Positions 17,236 through 26,935 of a stretch of 64,000 bases of DNA are shown piece after piece. A program made the position numbers and the translations under genes. The notes beneath the pieces were generated by a model. It saw only the letters and a list, made by a program, of their open reading frames with translations, was not told the DNA's origin and searched no databases. The stretch spans positions 21,809 to 85,808 of the forward strand of contig JAJEFA010000015.1 of the NCBI GenBank assembly GCA_022820725.1, in the 5' to 3' direction. The stretch is from Candidatus Binatia bacterium (GTDB lineage: Bacteria > Desulfobacterota > Binatia > Bin18). Numbering within the stretch: the stretch's first letter is position 1; every line of letters begins with the position of its first letter.

Positions 17236-18060
17236 TTGATCATTCTTGCCACACTACGCATGGCATTCATCGTCCTGCATACCGTGTTCTGGGGTGGCCC
17301 AGTCTACTTCCTCTCTTTTTTCGATCCGTACGCCGAGCGTGCGGCCCGTCTCATCCGGTTCTGGGCAAAAGGCAATCTGTGGGCGTGCGGCGTGTCTGTC
17401 CGTGTACAGGGGCTGGATCGGCTCAATCCTCACTCGGCCTATCTTTTTATGTCTAACCATCAGAGCCAGTTTGACATCTTGGCTCTGATGGTTGCACTCG
17501 AAGATTTCCCCTTGCGTTGGGTGGCAAAGCACGAGCTGCGTAAAGTGCCTATTTTGGGTGCGTGCATGTATCGCACCCATCAAATATTAGTCGACCGGGG
17601 AAGCCGGACCCAGGCCGTTGCTACCTTGCGTAGAGTCAAGGAGCTTCTTGGTGCTCATATCTCCGTCCTGTTTTTCCCTGAGGGGACACGGGGAGAGAAC
17701 GGTCGTCTCTTGCCGTTTAAGCCCGGTGGTTTTATGGCTGCGGTGGAAGCGGGTGTGCCGGTCGTCCCTATCACGATTAACGGTAGTCGGTTGATTCTCC
17801 CCCCTGGAGACTGGAAAGTCCGCTCTGGAGAAATTGAGATTCTCTTTGGGACACCGATTCCCATTCTCCGAGACGGCACCAGAAAGGCGGCCCGTAGCGC
17901 CCTGCTGACGCAGGTTGAGGCGGCGATTGCCGCTCAGTTGAAAACCGTCGAGTCTCCGCCGATGTCTGCCGAGCCTACGTCACCTCCGTCGCAAGTCGGA
18001 CACCCGGAACGCCGGCGTGAACAAGACGACCGTGAGACCGAATATAGGGCCACGCCATGA
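17236..18060 (+). CDS. plsC: 1-acyl-sn-glycerol-3-phosphate acyltransferase
   Basis: A 274-aa PlsC-type enzyme that acylates lysophosphatidic acid to phosphatidic acid in phospholipid synthesis. The catalytic NHQSQFD (HX4D) is near residue 75, FFPEGTRG near 150 is the phosphate-binding motif, and VPVVPITINGSR near 175 is the third motif. One or two N-terminal hydrophobic segments provide membrane attachment. The start is TTG at 17236 after GAGGAGC. The last about 40 residues are a hydrophilic, low-complexity tail (TSPPSQVGHPERRREQDD). The stop overlaps the RNase J start (ATGA), so the two are coupled. Confidence 0.93.
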   Translation: MIILATLRMAFIVLHTVFWGGPVYFLSFFDPYAERAARLIRFWAKGNLWACGVSVRVQGLDRLNPHSAYLFMSNHQSQFDILALMVALEDFPLRWVAKHELRKVPILGACMYRTHQILVDRGSRTQAVATLRRVKELLGAHISVLFFPEGTRGENGRLLPFKPGGFMAAVEAGVPVVPITINGSRLILPPGDWKVRSGEIEILFGTPIPILRDGTRKAARSALLTQVEAAIAAQLKTVESPPMSAEPTSPPSQVGHPERRREQDDRETEYRATP

Positions 18061-19724
18061 GTGACGGTCGCCTGCGTATTGTGCCATTGGGCGGTCTGGG
18101 CGAGATTGGGCTTAATCTGATGTTGATTGAGTACTGTCCGGCCAGCTCTGCGGAAACCGTCGCGATCGCCATAGACTGCGGGCTGATGTTTCCTGAACGG
18201 GAGATGTTGGGGATAGATATCGTCATCCCCGACCTGAGCTATCTGCGCGAGCAGCACCATTTGCAGGCTGTGGTGTTGACGCACGGACACGAGGATCATA
18301 TTGGCGCTCTACCGCATCTGCTCAAAGAATTTCAGGTGCCGGTCTATGGAACGCCGTTCACCCTTGGCTTAGTGCGCGACAAACTTCAGGAACATCACCT
18401 TGACGATGAGGTGCAACTGCACGAGTTCCGGCCTCGGGAAGCCTGGGAGATCGGTCCTTTTTGTCTCGAAGGGATTCACGTCACGCACAGTATTGTCGAT
18501 GCCTCGGCCTTAGCTATTACGACGCCTCTCGGGACCATTATTCATACTGGAGATTTTCGTTTCGATCAGACGCCGATAGACGGGCGCCGGTCCGACTTGA
18601 GTCGTTTTGCCGAATGGGGAGAACAAGGAGTACTGCTCTTGATGTCCGACTCGACCAATGTTGAGCGCGCCGGCTCCACCCCGTCCGAACGCACGATCAC
18701 CCGACCGCTTGAGGATATTATTGCCCACGCGCAGGGCAAAGTTCTGGTGGCAACTTTTGCCTCGCATATTCACCGTATACGCCAAGTTGTCGATCTATCG
18801 GTCAAACAGGGCCGCCAGGTTGGCGTTGTGGGCAAACGGCTGGTGAGCAATATCGGCATTGCTGAGGAGACCGGGCACCTCCCGCTGCCCCAGGAGGCGC
18901 TGATCGATATCGCGAGCGTACCGGACCTCGCCCCGCACACCGTGACCTTGCTCACCACCGGATCCCAAGGCGAGCCTCTGTCGGCCCTGTCTCAGATTGC
19001 GGTCGGAGATCACAAGCGAATACAGCTAGAGGCTAAGGATACCGTTATCCTCTCGTCACGAGTGATTCCGGGCAACGAGCGGACCATTGCGCGGCTGATC
19101 GATCATCTCTCCCGACGGGGAGCCGAAGTGTATTACGAGGCCATTGCCTGCGTGCATGTGTCCGGTCATGCGGCCCAGGACGAATTGCGCTTGATGCTCA
19201 ACCTGGTGCGTCCACAATACTTTGTTCCCATACACGGGGAATATCGTTTCCTGGCGCGTCATTGTGAGCTGGCCCGAGAGGTGGGTGTTGATCCCAATAA
19301 TGTCTTTCTGCTCGAAGATGGACAAGTATTAGAGATACAGACACAGGGAGCGTGTCTGAACGGATCGGTTCCCGCCGGCCGGGTGTTTGTTGATGGGTTG
19401 GCTGGAATCGAAGAAGAAGTCCTGCGTGACCGGCGACACGTGGCTGAGGACGGTCTGGTGGTCGCCATCGTCGGCCTAGAACAACAGACCGGAGAGCTCT
19501 TAAGCGGACCCGATCTGCTCTCGCGTGGCTTTCTGCCGTCAACAAACGGAGACGGCTATGCCGCCGCCAAAGAGGCGGTCCGCACCATGCTCTATGAGCT
19601 ACCGGCCGAGTCTCGGACTGATAGCGGGGTCGTGAAGGAGCAGGTCCGGCTGACCTTGCGGCGTTATTTTCGTAAGACACTCGGGCGCCGGCCTGTGGTC
19701 TTGCCGTTTGTCATGGAGATGTAG
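18057..19724 (+). CDS. rnj: Ribonuclease J
   Basis: A 555-aa metallo-beta-lactamase/beta-CASP ribonuclease that processes and degrades mRNA and rRNA with 5'-exonuclease and endonuclease activity. The LTHGHEDHIGALPHL zinc motif is near residue 75, and THSIVDASALAITTP, TGDFRFDQTP, LLMSDSTN, ATFASHIHRIRQV and HVSGHAAQDELRLMLN mark the lactamase and beta-CASP motifs. The C-terminal domain (near 450-555) ends FRKTLGRRPVVLPFVMEM as in the family. It is coupled by a 4-base overlap to plsC and followed after 16 bases by ftsK. Confidence 0.96.
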   Translation: MSDGRLRIVPLGGLGEIGLNLMLIEYCPASSAETVAIAIDCGLMFPEREMLGIDIVIPDLSYLREQHHLQAVVLTHGHEDHIGALPHLLKEFQVPVYGTPFTLGLVRDKLQEHHLDDEVQLHEFRPREAWEIGPFCLEGIHVTHSIVDASALAITTPLGTIIHTGDFRFDQTPIDGRRSDLSRFAEWGEQGVLLLMSDSTNVERAGSTPSERTITRPLEDIIAHAQGKVLVATFASHIHRIRQVVDLSVKQGRQVGVVGKRLVSNIGIAEETGHLPLPQEALIDIASVPDLAPHTVTLLTTGSQGEPLSALSQIAVGDHKRIQLEAKDTVILSSRVIPGNERTIARLIDHLSRRGAEVYYEAIACVHVSGHAAQDELRLMLNLVRPQYFVPIHGEYRFLARHCELAREVGVDPNNVFLLEDGQVLEIQTQGACLNGSVPAGRVFVDGLAGIEEEVLRDRRHVAEDGLVVAIVGLEQQTGELLSGPDLLSRGFLPSTNGDGYAAAKEAVRTMLYELPAESRTDSGVVKEQVRLTLRRYFRKTLGRRPVVLPFVMEM

Positions 19725-19740
19725 ATGTGGGGAGGGTGGA

Positions 19741-22200
19741 ATGGCAGTCAGGAAAAACTTACGCCGGCAGGACAAAGATGCCGAGCAAGAACGCTCCGTT
19801 TCTCAGGAACGCTCCGCCTTGGGCGAGGGGATTGGTGTGCTGTGCGTGACGCTCACCATCTTTTTGGGGCTCGCCTTTTTTTCGTACCAGCCTGATGCTG
19901 CGGACAGTAATCAGGTCGGCCGGGCCGGATATTTTGTTGCCCACGTTTTATGCCGGGCGTTCGGCCTGACGGCGTATTTAGTCCCGGTCCTCTTGCTGTA
20001 CACTATGGCGCTCCGCTTGCGTTGGCTACGGTGCGCCGCCCCATTCGTCCAGGGCGTTTCGTTTGTGGTCTTTACCCTGGCGGCTTCGGCCTTTCTGGCC
20101 CTCTGGTTCGACGGCCGGCCGGTCTTTCAGGCTGGGGGCTGGGCTGGGAGCTTCCTGGCTCTCCATCTGCGTCAGGCCGGGAATCTTGTTGGTGCCTACT
20201 TGCTCCTGTCTCCCGTTTTGCTGGTATCGTTTATGGGCACAACGCAGCTCTCCCTGGTGAAATTGGGGAGTGGGCTGGTTGCAGCCGGCTGCGTAATCGG
20301 GTGGTTCGGCTGGTCCCGACTGCGGACTCTATTAGGGCAGGCTGCGAGTCGGGCCTCAGGCTGGCTCGAACAGATCGCAGCGCGCCGGAGGGTCCGACGG
20401 ACAGAGCGACAAGCCCTTCTATCCGAACCGCTCTTCTGTGAAGAGGATGACGCCGAAGTCTATACGCTCAAAAAAGAGTCGCCGCCCCGTCCGCTGCCAA
20501 AGAAGAAAACGCGCCAACCGGTACCTGCATCTGAGCCGCCAGACACCCTTGATGAACTGGAGGAGAGCAAGCCGCCTATTATTATTAGTCGGCCACCCGT
20601 AACGACGGACGAGGACAAGTCCGCTCCCCCGGCACGGCCTCCCAGCCCGACTGGCGGCGCGGACAATAGACCGTATGCCTTACCCACCCTGGCCCTGCTT
20701 GATCCGCCCGTCCGTTTAGCGGTGAAAGTCGATGAAGAGGCGCTGCACGCCAGCTCTCAGATATTGGAAAATAAGCTGAGTGATTTTGGCGTTTCCGGCA
20801 GCGTGGTTGCCGTGCGGCCCGGCCCGGTCATTACGACCTATGAGTTCGAACCGGCGCCGGGGGTCAAGGTCAATCGTGTCGTGTCATTAGCCGATGATCT
20901 GCAAATGGCCTTACGCGCCGTGTCCGTTCGCATCCTGGCCCCCATTCCGGGCAAAGCCGTCGTCGGGATCGAGGTCTCTAATGCCAAGCGCGAGAAGGTC
21001 TGTTTGCGGGAGATCCTAGACAGTAGTGCCTGCCATCAAACTGAGTCGCCCCTGGCCCTGGCCTTAGGTAAGGATACGGTGGGCAATCCCGTGGTGACGG
21101 ACCTGGCACGGATGCCCCATCTGCTGGTGGCAGGGGCAACCGGGACCGGTAAGTCCGTCTCCCTCAATGTCATGATTATGAGTATCCTGGCCAGGGCGAC
21201 GCCGCGCGACGTGCGCTTTATTATGATTGATCCGAAAATGCTGGAGCTCTCCCTATACGAGGGCCTGCCGCACCAACTGTCGCATGTCATTACCAATCCC
21301 AAGGAGGCTGGTGTCGCCCTGCAGGAAGTCGTGCGGCGCATGGAGTACCGCTATAAGCTGCTCAAGGATAAAGGCGTGCGGAATATCGGGGCCTACAACC
21401 GCGCCCTCGAAACCGGGGAAACGGATACCAGTGGGATTATCAAGCTGACAGAGGTTGTCCATGACGATGAGGACGAGCCGACTGCCGCGCAGCCGCAGTC
21501 TAAGGCCCAACTTGAACTCAACCATCAACGCTTACCCTATTTGATTGTCCTGGTGGATGAACTCGCCGATCTGATGCTGACGGTCGGTCGGGAAATCGAG
21601 GAGCCGATTACCCGGCTGGCCCAGATGGGGCGAGCGGCCGGGATTCATCTGATTCTGGCAACCCAGCGACCATCTGTGGATGTGATCACGGGATTGATTA
21701 AAGCGAACTTTCCAGCCCGTGTTTCCTTTCAGGTCTCCTCTCGTACCGACTCTCGGACGATCCTAGACGCCATTGGTGCCGAGCGTCTATTGGGCGATGG
21801 CGATATGCTGTTCCTCCCGCCGGGAAGCGCCAAACCCAAGCGTATCCATGGTGCCTTTGTCTCAGAACCCGAGATCAGAAAGTTCGCTGCGACGATTAAG
21901 AAGCAGGGCAAGCCGGTTTTCGATGAGGAGTTGGTCGCTGCGCTCGAATCGGCGCAAACGCAGAAGGGGGCCGGCCCGCACGAAGAAGAGGATTATGACG
22001 AGATGTACGAGCAGGCACGGGACTTGGTGATAGAAAGTCGTCAGGCCTCCATCTCCTGGCTGCAACGTCGCTTACGCGTCGGCTATAACCGGGCGGCGCG
22101 TATGATTGAACGCATGGAGCGCGAAGGTCTTATCGCACCCGCCGGCGAAGTCGGGAAGCCGCGTGAGGTTTTGGTACAGGCCCAGGCCGAGGCCGAGTAG
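19741..22200 (+). CDS. ftsK: DNA translocase FtsK
   Basis: An 819-aa FtsK/SpoIIIE translocase that pumps chromosomal DNA at the division septum. Four or so membrane spans lie in the first 170 residues, followed by a Pro/Lys/Glu-rich linker. The alpha/beta motor follows with Walker A LLVAGATGTGKSVSLN, Walker B LIVLVDELADLM and ATQRPSVDVITGLIKANFPA. The gamma winged helix (ASISWLQRRLRVGYNRAARM) at the C-terminus reads KOPS-type sequences. The ATG at 19741 follows GGGAGGGTGG. The linker is shorter than in E. coli. Domain order is complete. Confidence 0.96.
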   Translation: MAVRKNLRRQDKDAEQERSVSQERSALGEGIGVLCVTLTIFLGLAFFSYQPDAADSNQVGRAGYFVAHVLCRAFGLTAYLVPVLLLYTMALRLRWLRCAAPFVQGVSFVVFTLAASAFLALWFDGRPVFQAGGWAGSFLALHLRQAGNLVGAYLLLSPVLLVSFMGTTQLSLVKLGSGLVAAGCVIGWFGWSRLRTLLGQAASRASGWLEQIAARRRVRRTERQALLSEPLFCEEDDAEVYTLKKESPPRPLPKKKTRQPVPASEPPDTLDELEESKPPIIISRPPVTTDEDKSAPPARPPSPTGGADNRPYALPTLALLDPPVRLAVKVDEEALHASSQILENKLSDFGVSGSVVAVRPGPVITTYEFEPAPGVKVNRVVSLADDLQMALRAVSVRILAPIPGKAVVGIEVSNAKREKVCLREILDSSACHQTESPLALALGKDTVGNPVVTDLARMPHLLVAGATGTGKSVSLNVMIMSILARATPRDVRFIMIDPKMLELSLYEGLPHQLSHVITNPKEAGVALQEVVRRMEYRYKLLKDKGVRNIGAYNRALETGETDTSGIIKLTEVVHDDEDEPTAAQPQSKAQLELNHQRLPYLIVLVDELADLMLTVGREIEEPITRLAQMGRAAGIHLILATQRPSVDVITGLIKANFPARVSFQVSSRTDSRTILDAIGAERLLGDGDMLFLPPGSAKPKRIHGAFVSEPEIRKFAATIKKQGKPVFDEELVAALESAQTQKGAGPHEEEDYDEMYEQARDLVIESRQASISWLQRRLRVGYNRAARMIERMEREGLIAPAGEVGKPREVLVQAQAEAE

Positions 22201-22281
22201 GCTGGAGGCCTTCGTTCTGACTGTTGGTTTTTCCGCTCATCAGTACCGTGCTCTATTCTCATAACGGTGCGAAAACGACCT

Positions 22282-22992
22282 ATGCGCTTTGTTAGGACCA
22301 GCCTGCTATTCCTCCTGTTCGTCTTGCCTGAGGGCCATCTTTTTGCCGCCCCTCCAGCTGAGGACTTCCGGGGTCGATCTGCTGGTACGCAAGCGTCGAA
22401 CGAGACATCTGCGCGGGAAACGGTTGTGGCCCGTCTCCAGGCGCGTTACGACGAAACCGATGGTTTCCGGGCCGACTTTGTCCAGGAGGTCACCTCGGCC
22501 ACGCTGGGACAGGCACTCAGGTCTCACGGGCAGGTGTTCTTCAAGAAACCGGGCCGTATGCGTTGGGAATTTACGGAACCGCAGCAACTTCTGATTGCCG
22601 ATGGCAGCGCCCTCTGGCTGTATCAACCCTCAGAACGACAAGTGGTGAAGACGCCTTTCCAACACGCCTTCAGCTCGCAGACGCCGATCTCATTTCTCAC
22701 CGGAGTCGGCCGCCTGGAGGAAGATTTCTCCGTCCTGCCTCAAGGGGAGACTAGCAGCGTGTATCAGCTCCGTCTCACGCCCAAGCAGGCGGCTGAGGCT
22801 ATCGGCCTGTTGGATATCGAAGTGAGTAAAGAGACGTTCGATATCCTCCAAGCTCTGATTACTGACCCGCTGGGCAATACCACGCGGGTCTCCTTTACGA
22901 ATATCGAACGTGAAACGGCGCTGGGGGACGATCTTTTCAGGTTCGAGTTGCCGCCTGGGACTGATCTGGTTGAACCTCTACCCGGCTCGTAA
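22282..22992 (+). CDS. lolA: Outer-membrane lipoprotein carrier LolA
   Basis: A 236-aa periplasmic protein that ferries lipoproteins to the outer membrane. There is a signal peptide at residues 1-22 (RTSLLFLLFVLPEGHLFAA). The LolA fold is shown by VVARLQARYDETDGFRADFV, GQVFFKKPGRMRWEFTEP, LLIADGSALWLYQPSERQV and LLDIEVSKETFDILQALI. A GTG at 22267 is an alternative start, but the ATG at 22282 gives a more usual signal peptide. It lies about 80 bases after ftsK, an arrangement common in this branch of bacteria (ftsK-lolA). Confidence 0.93.
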   Translation: MRFVRTSLLFLLFVLPEGHLFAAPPAEDFRGRSAGTQASNETSARETVVARLQARYDETDGFRADFVQEVTSATLGQALRSHGQVFFKKPGRMRWEFTEPQQLLIADGSALWLYQPSERQVVKTPFQHAFSSQTPISFLTGVGRLEEDFSVLPQGETSSVYQLRLTPKQAAEAIGLLDIEVSKETFDILQALITDPLGNTTRVSFTNIERETALGDDLFRFELPPGTDLVEPLPGS

Positions 22993-23094
22993 ACACAACG
23001 TACCGGCCCAGCAGTCTGCCCAGTACCTTGTTTGCGGGTCGAGATAATGCCAAGTAAAGAGAACGACGAAAACAGACGCATACGGAGGAGAGCT

Positions 23095-24264
23095 ATGGAA
23101 TCGCTCCGAGGAAAAGTCGCCATTGTGGGGGCAGCTGATACCGAGGTTGGTGTCGTCCCACATCTGAGTGCCACTCAACTCTACGTCAAGGCGGCTAAGT
23201 CTGCACTGGAAGACGCAGGCATTACAAAGGATGAGGTCGATGGGTTGATTACCTGCAATTCGTTTGTCGAGCCGTATATGTATCACGCGGAAATGATCGC
23301 CGAGTATATGCAGATCTTCCCGCGCTACTGTCTCAATGTTGCCACGGGAGGCGGAACGACCCTGGCGATTTTGCATCACGCCGCCGCGGCCATTACCAGT
23401 GGCATGTGTCACACAGTCCTCGTCACTATGGCGGACAATATGCTATCCGGCCTCTCCCGGGACCGGGCGATTGAAGCCATGTCAACGGCTGGGCACGCTC
23501 AGTTTGAACGACCCTACGGGCCTCCCATCCCGGCGTTTTACGCGCTGATTGCCCAGGCGCATATGCACGCCTATGGTACCACCAGCGAGCAATTGGCTGC
23601 AGTGGCGGTGGCCTGTCGGAGACACGCCTCGATGAACCCGGCCGCGCAGATGCGCGACCCGATTACGGTTGACGATGTTGTCAACTCAAAGATGATTGCC
23701 TCGCCATTACACCTGCTGGACTGTTCGCTGGTGTCCGACGGTGGCGCAGCCCTTATTCTTACCTCAGCCGAACGTGCCAGAGATTTCCCCCATCCTCCCG
23801 TCTATATGCTGGGGGTCGGGGAGGGGCATTCGCACGAACATATCAGTCAAGCCCGCAACCTCACCACATCGGCGGCAAAAGAGGCGGGCGAGCGCGCCTA
23901 TGCCATGGCCGGACTGGGACCTACAGATATTGACGTGGCTGAGCTATACGACTGCTTTACCCCGGTCGTGGTCATTGAGCTAGAAGACCTGGGCTTTTGT
24001 CCTAAGGGGGAAGGGGGGCGGTTTGTTGAGGGGGGCCGGATTGAGCTCGGGGGTGAGCTTCCGGTGAATACGCATGGTGGGTTGATGTCGCACTGCCACC
24101 CTGGGCATCCAGGCTCGATGTTTTCGGTGACGGAAGCGGTCTTTCAACTGCGCGGTGCGTGCGGACCGCGTCAGGTCAAAGATGCCAATATCGCCTTTGT
24201 CCACGCACAGGGGGGGATCATGTCCACGCACTGCTCTATGATTCTGGGGAAGGAGGTTGGATGA
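23095..24264 (+). CDS. Thiolase-like (Ltp2-type) protein lacking the usual nucleophilic Cys
   Basis: A 389-aa thiolase-superfamily protein. The fold is shown by KVAIVGAADTEVG, KAAKSALEDAGITKDEVDGL, TDIDVAELYDCFTPVVVIEL and a C-terminal GLMSHCHPGHPGS. At the usual nucleophile position the sequence reads LNVATGGGTT, so Ala83 stands where true thiolases have Cys. That pattern, and the ATGA-overlapping DUF35 gene downstream, match the Ltp2-ChsH2(DUF35) retro-aldolase complex of steroid side-chain breakdown better than a beta-ketothiolase. GGAGGAG precedes the ATG at 23095; the earlier in-frame start at 23032 gives a basic extension. The substrate is most likely an acyl-CoA, its identity unknown. 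Confidence 0.85.
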   Translation: MESLRGKVAIVGAADTEVGVVPHLSATQLYVKAAKSALEDAGITKDEVDGLITCNSFVEPYMYHAEMIAEYMQIFPRYCLNVATGGGTTLAILHHAAAAITSGMCHTVLVTMADNMLSGLSRDRAIEAMSTAGHAQFERPYGPPIPAFYALIAQAHMHAYGTTSEQLAAVAVACRRHASMNPAAQMRDPITVDDVVNSKMIASPLHLLDCSLVSDGGAALILTSAERARDFPHPPVYMLGVGEGHSHEHISQARNLTTSAAKEAGERAYAMAGLGPTDIDVAELYDCFTPVVVIELEDLGFCPKGEGGRFVEGGRIELGGELPVNTHGGLMSHCHPGHPGSMFSVTEAVFQLRGACGPRQVKDANIAFVHAQGGIMSTHCSMILGKEVG

Positions 24265-24680
24265 TGACAGCGCCACTAGAAAAGGCCCTGCCCGTTCCGA
24301 CTGGCGAAACGCAACCGTTCTGGGAGGGCTGTCAGAATCATGAATTACGCATCCAGCAGTGTAGCGCTTGCGGGCAATACCAATTTTATCCACGTCTCTA
24401 CTGTACTGCCTGTATGAGCGAGCAGGTCGAGTGGGTGCAGGCGTCCGGCCGCGGAACGGTCTTGTCGTTTACCGTTGTCTATCGCCCGGTAACGAAAGCG
24501 TTTACCGAGGATGTACCCTATGTGGTGGCGCTCGTCACCCTGGAGGAAGGGCCGCAGCTGATGAGTAATATCGTCGAGTGCGATCCTGAGCAGGTGGCCA
24601 TCGGGATGCCGGTTGAGAGTGTTTTTGAAGACTGGTCCGAGGACATAGCGGTGCTGAAGTTCCGACCGGCCCTGGCATAA
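24261..24680 (+). CDS. OB-fold/zinc-ribbon DUF35 protein, partner of the thiolase-like protein
   Basis: A 139-aa protein with an N-terminal helix (PFWEGCQNHELRIQQ), a rubredoxin-like zinc ribbon formed by QCSACGQYQFYPRLYCTACM (two CxxC pairs, residues near 35-55) and an OB fold (GRGTVLSFTVVYRPV; YVVALVTLEEGPQLMSNIVE). DUF35 proteins act with thiolase-like partners, acting as an acyl-CoA binding and activating subunit in known cases (ChsH2-Ltp2). The ATG overlaps the stop of the partner gene by 4 bases and a GGAGG lies just before it, so the two are coupled and probably form one complex. Confidence 0.92.
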   Translation: MMTAPLEKALPVPTGETQPFWEGCQNHELRIQQCSACGQYQFYPRLYCTACMSEQVEWVQASGRGTVLSFTVVYRPVTKAFTEDVPYVVALVTLEEGPQLMSNIVECDPEQVAIGMPVESVFEDWSEDIAVLKFRPALA

Positions 24681-24695
24681 GTGTAGAGGTTACGC

Positions 24696-26186
24696 ATGCG
24701 CTACGACATCGTTATTCGGAACGGAACGATTGTCGATGGCACTGGTCAACCCAGTGTGCAGGCAGACATAGGGGTCCGGGGCGATCGAATCGTCACTGTT
24801 GGCAGCCTGAGTGGTGATGCAGGCCAGGCAATTGACGCAACGGGCCATGTGGTTGCCCCTGGTTTTATCGATGTCCACTCCCACGATGACTTTGCCCTGC
24901 TTGACCGTCCGCTGTGCGATTTCAAGATTCTGCAGGGCGTCACGACTGAGGTCATAGGCAACTGTGGCTTTGGGGCCGCCCCGGCAAATGATGCCTATCG
25001 AAACTTTTTACGGGGCTTTGGACCGCTCTTGTTCGGTCCGATGGGCGACTTTTCGTGGGAGACAACGGCTGAATTTTATCACGCGCTCGAATCCCGACCA
25101 GCCGCCGTCAATGTGGCCTGTCTCGTTCCTCACGCAGCCGTTCGGTACGGAGTGCTATCTGATGAAAAGTGGGAGCCTACCACTCAGGATATTGAGCGCA
25201 TGCAGGCCCTTGTCCGAGAGGGGATGAACGCCGGGGCGGCTGGCATGTCAACCGGCCTCTTCTACGCGCCTGGCCGTTATGCTCAGACAGAAGAAGTGAT
25301 TGCTTTGGCAAAAGTCGTGGCTGAATACAATGGTGTCTATGCGACGCATATGCGTGATGAAGCTGATCACCTGCTCGACTCCATTCAGGAAACGATCCAC
25401 ATTGGTGAAGAGTCAGGCGTGGGAGTCCAGATCTCTCACCACAAAGCTATGGGCCGAACGAATTGGGGCAAAGTGCGAGACTCTTTGGACCTGGTGGAGC
25501 AAGCGCGGGCGCGTGGTCTCGATATTTCCTCTGACGCCTATCCGTATACCGCAGGCAGTACTACGCTGGCGGCGCTCGTCCAGGGGGGTGTGATTGAACG
25601 CGCTGCTCCGAGCGATGTCTTGATTGCCTCAACGCCCGTCCAGCATGAGTATGAAGGCAAGACCTTGGAAGACATCTGCCGACTGACTGGAAAGTCCCTC
25701 CAGCAGACTGTGGCCGAGCTTATTGCCGGAGAAGGAGAAAGTACGGTCGCGGTTATTTTTGGGATGGATGAGACAGATGTCCGTCGCATTTTAGCGCACC
25801 CCACAACCATGATCGGATCTGATGGTATTCCGTCTGTTGCGGGTAAGCCGCATCCTCGTCTGTATGGCACATTTGCCTGTGTCCTGGGGAAATACGTCCG
25901 GGACACACAACTGCTAACGCTAGAAGAAGCGATTCATCGGATGACTGGCTTACCCGCACAAAAGTTTCGTCTTCGAGACCGTGGTCTCATTTGTGAGGGT
26001 TCCTATGCGGACCTTGTCATCTTTGATCCCCAGACGGTTGCTGATGTTGGAACCTATCAAGAACCGCGCCGTCATCCTCCTGGTATTCACTCGGTTATTG
26101 TAAACGGGACCGTCACCATAGAGCAGGGTCGTCACCGAGGGATCCGCAACGGACGCCTCCTCCGGCATGATGCCACCGGAGTTTGA
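24696..26186 (+). CDS. N-acyl-D-amino-acid deacylase family amidohydrolase
   Basis: A 496-aa amidohydrolase of the D-aminoacylase/dihydroorotase-like branch. The metal site opens with GFIDVHSHDDFALLDRP (HxH, near residue 60), and GVTTEVIGNCGFGAAP carries the family Cys. YATHMRDEADHLLDS, VGVQISHHKAMG and DISSDAYPYTAGSTTLAAL supply further ligands, and MIGSDGIPSVAGKPHPRLYG the conserved Asp and substrate region. It hydrolyses N-acyl D-amino acids or another amide or hydantoin-like ring. It follows the DUF35 gene by 15 bases, so it is likely in the same operon. The real substrate is open. Confidence 0.9.
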   Translation: MRYDIVIRNGTIVDGTGQPSVQADIGVRGDRIVTVGSLSGDAGQAIDATGHVVAPGFIDVHSHDDFALLDRPLCDFKILQGVTTEVIGNCGFGAAPANDAYRNFLRGFGPLLFGPMGDFSWETTAEFYHALESRPAAVNVACLVPHAAVRYGVLSDEKWEPTTQDIERMQALVREGMNAGAAGMSTGLFYAPGRYAQTEEVIALAKVVAEYNGVYATHMRDEADHLLDSIQETIHIGEESGVGVQISHHKAMGRTNWGKVRDSLDLVEQARARGLDISSDAYPYTAGSTTLAALVQGGVIERAAPSDVLIASTPVQHEYEGKTLEDICRLTGKSLQQTVAELIAGEGESTVAVIFGMDETDVRRILAHPTTMIGSDGIPSVAGKPHPRLYGTFACVLGKYVRDTQLLTLEEAIHRMTGLPAQKFRLRDRGLICEGSYADLVIFDPQTVADVGTYQEPRRHPPGIHSVIVNGTVTIEQGRHRGIRNGRLLRHDATGV

Positions 26187-26213
26187 AAACCGTAGTGTAG
26201 AACCAGAGTGTCT

Positions 26214-26774
26214 TTAGATCATGTCCTCAGACACCGGCCGAAAACCTTCAAGTTCGGATAGGTCACCCTGTCGCAAGACGTGCACAACCCACTGATGCCC
26301 TTCCTGTGCCTCTTGGTGTTCCCGCCATTGCAGCCCGTATACGGCCTGGGCTTCCTCGGCCACTTCCTGGTCTGCCGCATGCACGGCATACACGGCCGTT
26401 CCAAACTGCATACCTCCCTGTCTCTTCGCCTGGCGAATGAGATAGGGTGGGTAGCGCTGCGTTGACACCACATAATGACGGTCCTCGTGGGTGACCTGTT
26501 CTTCCCACCCGGATGGGTGCCACATTGGACTAAAACCGTAATACCAGCCTAACAGGCCACTGGCGAAAAGGAGCACGAGGCTGCCGAGAACCATGACCGC
26601 CCCGAACGGAGAATTATACACCCAGGCAAGACTGCCAAAAAATAAGCCTGCCAGTCCGGTGACAACACCGGTATGAGCAAGGATGGTAATGAGTCGCACT
26701 CGGAATGTCCTTTCCCCAAGAGGAGCAAGTTTCCGCGAGGCTCGGGTGTATCGTGTTTTTTCACCTCCGGCCAC
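26214..26774 (-). CDS. Two-span membrane protein, unknown function (186 aa)
   Basis: A basic N-terminus (KTRYTRASRKLAPLGERTFR) is followed by two membrane spans (ILAHTGVVTGLAGLFFGSLAW; GAVMVLGSLVLLFASGLLGW) and a C-terminal soluble domain of about 100 residues (HEDRHYVVSTQRYPPYLIRQ; VYGLQWREHQEAQEGHQWVV). The GTG start at 26774 follows AGGAGG closely. It converges on the amidohydrolase with 27 bases between stops. No recognised family. Confidence 0.72.
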   Translation of the reverse strand: MAGGEKTRYTRASRKLAPLGERTFRVRLITILAHTGVVTGLAGLFFGSLAWVYNSPFGAVMVLGSLVLLFASGLLGWYYGFSPMWHPSGWEEQVTHEDRHYVVSTQRYPPYLIRQAKRQGGMQFGTAVYAVHAADQEVAEEAQAVYGLQWREHQEAQEGHQWVVHVLRQGDLSELEGFRPVSEDMI

Positions 26775-26935
26775 TCCCCTCCTAGAGTCCGGCTACACTG
26801 GGAAGGGCTGAAAGTCTAGTTATTGCAGGGCTTTACTGTATCAGAGCGGATATATGAACAGAGTGTCCGTGCGTTTACTCTCCTCCAGAAGTATGTTACC
26901 CATGATCGTAAGTTTTACGCCGGGAGGAGACGGTC

